Below the pieces are notes generated by a model. It was not told where the DNA came from and ran no database searches. It worked only from the letters and a program-made list of their open reading frames with translations. Below are positions 60,368 through 64,000 of a stretch of DNA of 64,000 nt, one piece after another (position 1 is the stretch's first letter; the number at the start of each line of letters is the position of its first letter). The DNA comes from Nicoliella lavandulae. GTDB lineage: Bacteria; Bacillota; Bacilli; Lactobacillales; Lactobacillaceae. The stretch spans positions 744,001-808,000 of the forward strand of contig NZ_JAWMWH010000001.1 in the NCBI RefSeq assembly GCF_037546185.1, in the 5' to 3' direction. Position numbers and translations under genes: made by a program.

Positions 60368-60904
60368 CTATTTAAATACCTTCACAAATGGTTTTAATTT
60401 TGCATCACCAAATTCACGTTGTTCATAACATAGGATATTAGCACATGCTAAGCTATCATCTAATGCATTGTGATGATGGTTTAGTTCGATTTCTAAATTT
60501 TCACAGACGGTGTTTAACTTATGGTCAGCAAAGTCAGGAAATAACTTACGGGTGACCTTTAATGTATCGAGCGTTAGATAATGTGGTTGTGGGATGTGAT
60601 AGCGTTCGAGCGTCTTTTTAAGCACGCTATTATCAAAAGTCGCATTATGAGCAACGACTAGTTGGTCCGGAGTAAAGAATGCTTTAATCTTGGGCCATAT
60701 TTCAGGAAAAGTGGGTGCATCGGCAACATCTCGTTCATGAATTCCATGGACCTTAATATTGCGCCAGTTGAACGGGACTTCAGGATTGATCAACGTGTAA
60801 AATTCACTAGCAATTTCATTATTGCGGACAACGGTTAATGCTAGTGAACAGGCGCTCGCTCGCTTACTAGCGGCAGTTTCAAAATCAATTGCGACAAAAT
60901 TCAT
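60368..60904 (-). CDS. 3'-5' exonuclease, DnaQ-like (DEDDh)
   Basis: The 178-residue stand-alone exonuclease has all acidic residues of the DEDDh fold: Asp and Glu in FVAIDFETAA, Asp in VVAHNATFDNSVLKK, and His plus Asp in HHNALDDSLACANIL. It is close to the epsilon/exonuclease X group. It could proofread or trim DNA or small RNA; the substrate is not clear from sequence. It starts at ATG 60904 behind AAAGGAA on the minus strand, opposite to its neighbours, and divergent from murB. Confidence 0.92.
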   Translation of the reverse strand: MNFVAIDFETAASKRASACSLALTVVRNNEIASEFYTLINPEVPFNWRNIKVHGIHERDVADAPTFPEIWPKIKAFFTPDQLVVAHNATFDNSVLKKTLERYHIPQPHYLTLDTLKVTRKLFPDFADHKLNTVCENLEIELNHHHNALDDSLACANILCYEQREFGDAKLKPFVKVFK

Positions 60905-61003
60905 AATGTGATTCCTTTCTTTTATTCAATCGAGTTTTTCATGATAATTATTAACTTAATTCATGTTAAAATTAAATTATATTCAATTTTAAAGAGGACA
61001 ATC

Positions 61004-61903
61004 ATGATGAACAATAATTTTAATCCTAAAATCAATAATTTAATTTTAAAACAAAATGAGCTGCTTTCCCACTATACGTTTACGAAAACGGGCGGGCCAG
61101 CTGATTATTTAGCATTACCGACAACTGCGGAACAAGTAGGGGCATTGTTAAGTGCGGCTCATGCCGATGGATTACCCATCACCATTTTAGGTAACTCTAG
61201 TAACCTAATTGTTAGTGACAAGGGAATTCGGGGGTTGACGATTATCTTAACTCAAATGGATCAAATTCAAGTCCATGGAACGCAGATTACTGCAGGTGCT
61301 GGAGCAGCCTTAATTGACGTTGCGATTGCAGCGCAAACCCACGGGTTAAGTGGACTTGAATATGCTGCCGGGATTCCAGGGAGTGTCGGTGGAGCTGTTT
61401 ACATGAATGCCGGGGCCTATGGTGGTCAAACCGCAGATGTTATTAAAGATGCGCAAGTAGTATCATTAGATGGGACTATGCGGACTTATGATAATGCGCA
61501 ATTAGACTTTGGTTATCGTCATAGTCTGATTCAATCTGACTCGGGCGCCGTGTTATCGGCCACCTTTGCTTTGACACCGGGAAATGCTAATCAAATTTTG
61601 GCCCAAATGGATCATTTTAATGCCCAACGAGCATCTAAGCAGCCCCTAGAGTTACCATCATGTGGGAGCGTATTCAAACGCCCCGTAGGTCATTTTGCTG
61701 GGAAATTAATTCATGATGCCGGATTACAAGGATATCGGGTCGGCGGCGCCGAAGTATCAACTAAACATGCAGGCTTTATCGTTAATGTTGGTGGTGCGAC
61801 TGCTGACGATTATATCAACGTTATTCATCACGTTCAAGCAACGGTCCTCAAGCATAGTGGGGTTCATTTAGAAACCGAAGTCCGTATTATTGGCGAACAA
61901 TAA
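61004..61903 (+). CDS. murB: UDP-N-acetylmuramate dehydrogenase
   Basis: The 299-residue FAD enzyme reduces UDP-GlcNAc-enolpyruvate to UDP-MurNAc in peptidoglycan synthesis. It shows YTFTKTGGPADYLALP, TILGNSSNLIVSDKGIRG, the FAD motif AAGIPGSVGGAVYMNAGAYG, the FGYRHSLIQ segment and LPSCGSVFKRP with the catalytic Ser, plus AGFIVNVGGATADDY; this is the short type II form. ATG 61004 follows AAAGAGG, so an apparent in-frame extension back to 60908 is rejected. Confidence 0.96.
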   Translation: MMNNNFNPKINNLILKQNELLSHYTFTKTGGPADYLALPTTAEQVGALLSAAHADGLPITILGNSSNLIVSDKGIRGLTIILTQMDQIQVHGTQITAGAGAALIDVAIAAQTHGLSGLEYAAGIPGSVGGAVYMNAGAYGGQTADVIKDAQVVSLDGTMRTYDNAQLDFGYRHSLIQSDSGAVLSATFALTPGNANQILAQMDHFNAQRASKQPLELPSCGSVFKRPVGHFAGKLIHDAGLQGYRVGGAEVSTKHAGFIVNVGGATADDYINVIHHVQATVLKHSGVHLETEVRIIGEQ

Positions 61904-61924
61904 AAAGAGGAGTTGATTGCATCA

Positions 61925-63967
61925 ATGGTAATTCTAGAATTAGTGATTCTACTAATTGTCTTACTCTTGGTATCAACGGTGATTGGTCATTATTTACCAG
62001 CGGTGCCAGGTAGCCTAATTCAAATCGGGTTAGGGATTTTACTATCAGTATTTACAAAGTTTCAAGTGCATTTTGAAACGGAGTGGTTTTTACTGCTGTT
62101 CATTGCACCACTCTTGTTCAATGATGGGAAGCGCTTTCCTAAGCGTGAACTATGGCAATTAAAGTTGCCCATTTTTATTAATGCGATTGCATTAGTAGTC
62201 ATTACAATGTTAGTTGGTGGGTCGATTATTAACTGGATGATTCCAGAAATGCCATTTGCAGTTTGTTTAGCATTGGCTGCTATTTTATCACCGACCGATC
62301 CAGTCGCGGTCCAGTCAATTGCAAAACGCTCAAACTTGCCAAGTGGCATTTTACACCTGGTGAGTGGTGAAAGCTTGATCAACGATGCGAGTGGATTGAT
62401 TTGTTTTAAATACGCACTAGCGGCTGCTGTAACTGGTCAATTCATGCTTAACCGCGCAATTGGTGACTTCTTTTACATTAGTATTGTGGGGTTAATTGTT
62501 GGAATTGTATTAATGTACTTATTAATTAAGATTCGCGACTACTTATATGATCATGGACTACAAAATTTAATTTTTCTGACTGTTTCACATTTAATTGCGC
62601 CATTTGTAATTTACTTTATTAGTGAAGAATGGTTGCATGCTTCTGGTGTAATTGCAGTAGTTAGTGCGGGTATCACCCTACACTTAAAGGACCGTAAAAC
62701 AACTGCAAATAACCCTGAATTAACATTAGTAACTGAAAAATCATGGAATATTGTAATTTACATTTTAAATGGTATTATTTTCTTATTATTGGGATTTTCA
62801 TTGCCTCAAGCAATGGGACAAAGTATTCAAACCATTCAATTAGGCACCTTTGAACCATTAATTTATTCCGTTTTAACTTGGTTAACGCTATTATTTATTC
62901 GGGTTTTATGGATTGCCGGTTACCAATTAGTAGCCAACAAGTGGAATTATAGTAAGGTCAACTGGCGGGTTGCAATGCTATCTGGATTGTCTGGAGTTCG
63001 GGGCGCCATTACCATGGTCGGGGTATTATCAATTCCGTTGTTAACTAAGACGGGGGCAATGTTCCCCGAACGACCAATGGTTATGTTCATTGCAGCTAGT
63101 GTAATTATCTTAAGCTTGGTGAGTGCGGTGATTTTCATTCCAATGTTAACTGAAAACCAACCCGATGAAGTGGACGATAATGATTATTTACATGAAAATG
63201 AAGCTCGAATTAAATTATTAGATGCAGCCATTAAGTCAGTAGAACGGAGTCAAAATGAGCATAATCAAAATGCAGCAGCTGATTTAATTTGGCAGTATCA
63301 ACTACGCCTTAGAAAATTGAATTATGATGTTCACTCGAACCTGTATAATGGAATTAATTTTAATAATGAAATTGCGTTACGACGGATTGCATTTACTGGT
63401 GAACGCAAAGCTGCATTGAAAATGTATGAGCGTGGTGAGATTCAGCGGGATGAATATGATACTACGATTCAATTTATTAACCGTCGTGAATCAGCAATGC
63501 TAGATTCAGTTGGGATTAATAGTCATCGCTCTAATATTGCAACCGATTTAAAAGCCTTCGTTAGTGGAGTGAAGGGGTTCTTCTTTGTTGGCAAACGCTT
63601 TAAAATGCATGATGAAATGCTTAAGGACCATTGGACTATGATTATTATTAAGATGAGTCAATCAGCGATTGATGAAGTGAAAGCCTATCTTAATCGAGAT
63701 GACATCGACCATAGTGAATTTGACCAATCGATGATTGATCATATTTTATCGTTTTATCGAAATCGAATTCATCAGGTTAACCGGGTTGCTAGTGGTGACT
63801 ATGAAACCCAGTACAATAACCTTCAAGTGATTGGATTCGGGGCAGAGCGAATGGAAATTCAACATCTATTGGATACTAAACAAATCAATTGGGATTTGTC
63901 TAATGACTTACGGCAAAGCATTAATTACTTAGAAAATATTTTGATGAGCCCAGTTGAAGAAGAGTAA
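61925..63967 (+). CDS. Na+/H+ antiporter, CPA1 family (NhaP-like)
   Basis: The 680-residue protein has about 12 membrane helices in residues 1-410 and a long soluble C-terminal region (about 270 residues) rich in helices. The CPA1 ion site is visible: LLFNDGKRFPKREL, LSPTDPVAVQSIAKR and GESLINDASGLICFKYAL (Asp of ND motif). It should exchange Na+ or K+ for protons and support pH homeostasis. I prefer ATG 61925; AAGAGGAG at 61905-61912 is 12 bases away, while the in-frame TTG 61913 is directly adjacent to it, so the start is uncertain. Confidence 0.92.
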   Translation: MVILELVILLIVLLLVSTVIGHYLPAVPGSLIQIGLGILLSVFTKFQVHFETEWFLLLFIAPLLFNDGKRFPKRELWQLKLPIFINAIALVVITMLVGGSIINWMIPEMPFAVCLALAAILSPTDPVAVQSIAKRSNLPSGILHLVSGESLINDASGLICFKYALAAAVTGQFMLNRAIGDFFYISIVGLIVGIVLMYLLIKIRDYLYDHGLQNLIFLTVSHLIAPFVIYFISEEWLHASGVIAVVSAGITLHLKDRKTTANNPELTLVTEKSWNIVIYILNGIIFLLLGFSLPQAMGQSIQTIQLGTFEPLIYSVLTWLTLLFIRVLWIAGYQLVANKWNYSKVNWRVAMLSGLSGVRGAITMVGVLSIPLLTKTGAMFPERPMVMFIAASVIILSLVSAVIFIPMLTENQPDEVDDNDYLHENEARIKLLDAAIKSVERSQNEHNQNAAADLIWQYQLRLRKLNYDVHSNLYNGINFNNEIALRRIAFTGERKAALKMYERGEIQRDEYDTTIQFINRRESAMLDSVGINSHRSNIATDLKAFVSGVKGFFFVGKRFKMHDEMLKDHWTMIIIKMSQSAIDEVKAYLNRDDIDHSEFDQSMIDHILSFYRNRIHQVNRVASGDYETQYNNLQVIGFGAERMEIQHLLDTKQINWDLSNDLRQSINYLENILMSPVEEE

Positions 63968-63969
63968 CA

Positions 63970-63992
63970 AAAAAACCAGCAATTTGCTGATG
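63970..63992. terminator. Hairpin at the window end (likely terminator after the antiporter gene)
   Basis: CAGCAA and TTGCTG pair tightly, with a run of A upstream on the plus strand, equal to a T run on the minus strand. It may terminate a convergent minus-strand gene outside the window; the structure is cut short by the edge. Confidence 0.5.
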
Positions 63993-64000
63993 TGCACCCC

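Noticed and set aside
60908..61003. N-terminal hydrophobic extension of MurB
   Set aside because: The in-frame region upstream lacks a ribosome-binding site, is unlike MurB, and the ATG at 61004 has a well-placed AAAGAGG.
62062..62382. A 106-codon minus-strand open frame inside the antiporter gene
   Set aside because: It is antisense to conserved CPA1 motifs and has no independent coding signal.

Overview
The window is a continuous block of chromosomal core genes from a low-GC Gram-positive bacterium of the Lactobacillales, most likely Lactobacillaceae. The gene order (recR-yaaL-tmk-darA-holB-yabA-rsmI, tsaB-rimI-tsaD, comFA-comFC-secA-prfB, hprK-lgt-gpsA-galU-trxB-uvrB-uvrA-yvcK-whiA-clpP, gap-pgk-tpiA-eno) is that of lactobacilli. 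Other pointers are frequent TTG starts, class Ib ribonucleotide reductase, HPr kinase, an acyl-ACP thioesterase and a short SRP RNA. I cannot name the species. There is no phage, transposon, CRISPR array, rRNA or antibiotic-resistance island, and apart from one small secreted protein every gene belongs to a recognisable family.

Layout. 1-2.9 kb: end of rplL and mprF. 2.9-6.6 kb (minus strand): nrdH-nrdE-nrdF. 6.7-17.7 kb: ybxB-like methyltransferase, tadA, SRP RNA, the dnaX-ybaB-recR-yaaL and tmk-darA-holB-yabA-rsmI-fat replication/repair run, then tsaB-rimI-tsaD. 17.8-20.1 kb (minus): ABC-F ATPase plus a small secreted basic protein. 20.2-29.0 kb: rex, groES-groEL, KimA-like potassium importer, tagO, yigZ (minus), comFA-comFC. 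29.1-39.6 kb: secA, prfB (programmed frameshift), a MinJ-like PDZ protein, PspC/YvlD membrane proteins, hprK, lgt, gpsA, galU, trxB. 39.7-47.7 kb: uvrB-uvrA, yvcK-whiA, clpP (minus), tRNA-Arg(CCG) (minus). 47.8-52.9 kb: gap, pgk, tpiA and eno, most with their own promoter and terminator. 52.9-64 kb: ClC transporter, secG, rnr-smpB, ung-pta-tsaE, a frameshifted GNAT gene, an exonuclease (minus), murB and a CPA1 Na+/H+ antiporter.

The genes serve DNA precursor synthesis and replication (nrd, tmk, dnaX, holB, yabA), repair (recR, uvrAB, ung), translation quality and tRNA modification (tadA, tsaB/D/E, smpB, prfB), protein folding, secretion and turnover (groESL, secA, secG, clpP), envelope building (mprF, tagO, lgt, murB, galU) and the lower half of glycolysis. 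Visible regulation includes a CIRCE-type element at groES, a CtsR-type box at clpP, a Rex-type box at rex, and shared palindromes just downstream of both nrd promoters.

The parts most worth a second look are: a GNAT gene broken by a +1 shift at a CCC-TGA 'shifty stop'; lgt, which has no ordinary start codon for its conserved N-terminus; a 160-nt leader of eno built of consecutive hairpins with a repeated octamer; the shared nrd palindromes; and the weak codon bias and altered motif of tpiA next to highly biased gap, pgk and eno. Several usual neighbours (hpf, ftsEX, rapZ, cggR) are missing from their expected places, which suggests lineage-specific gene loss.
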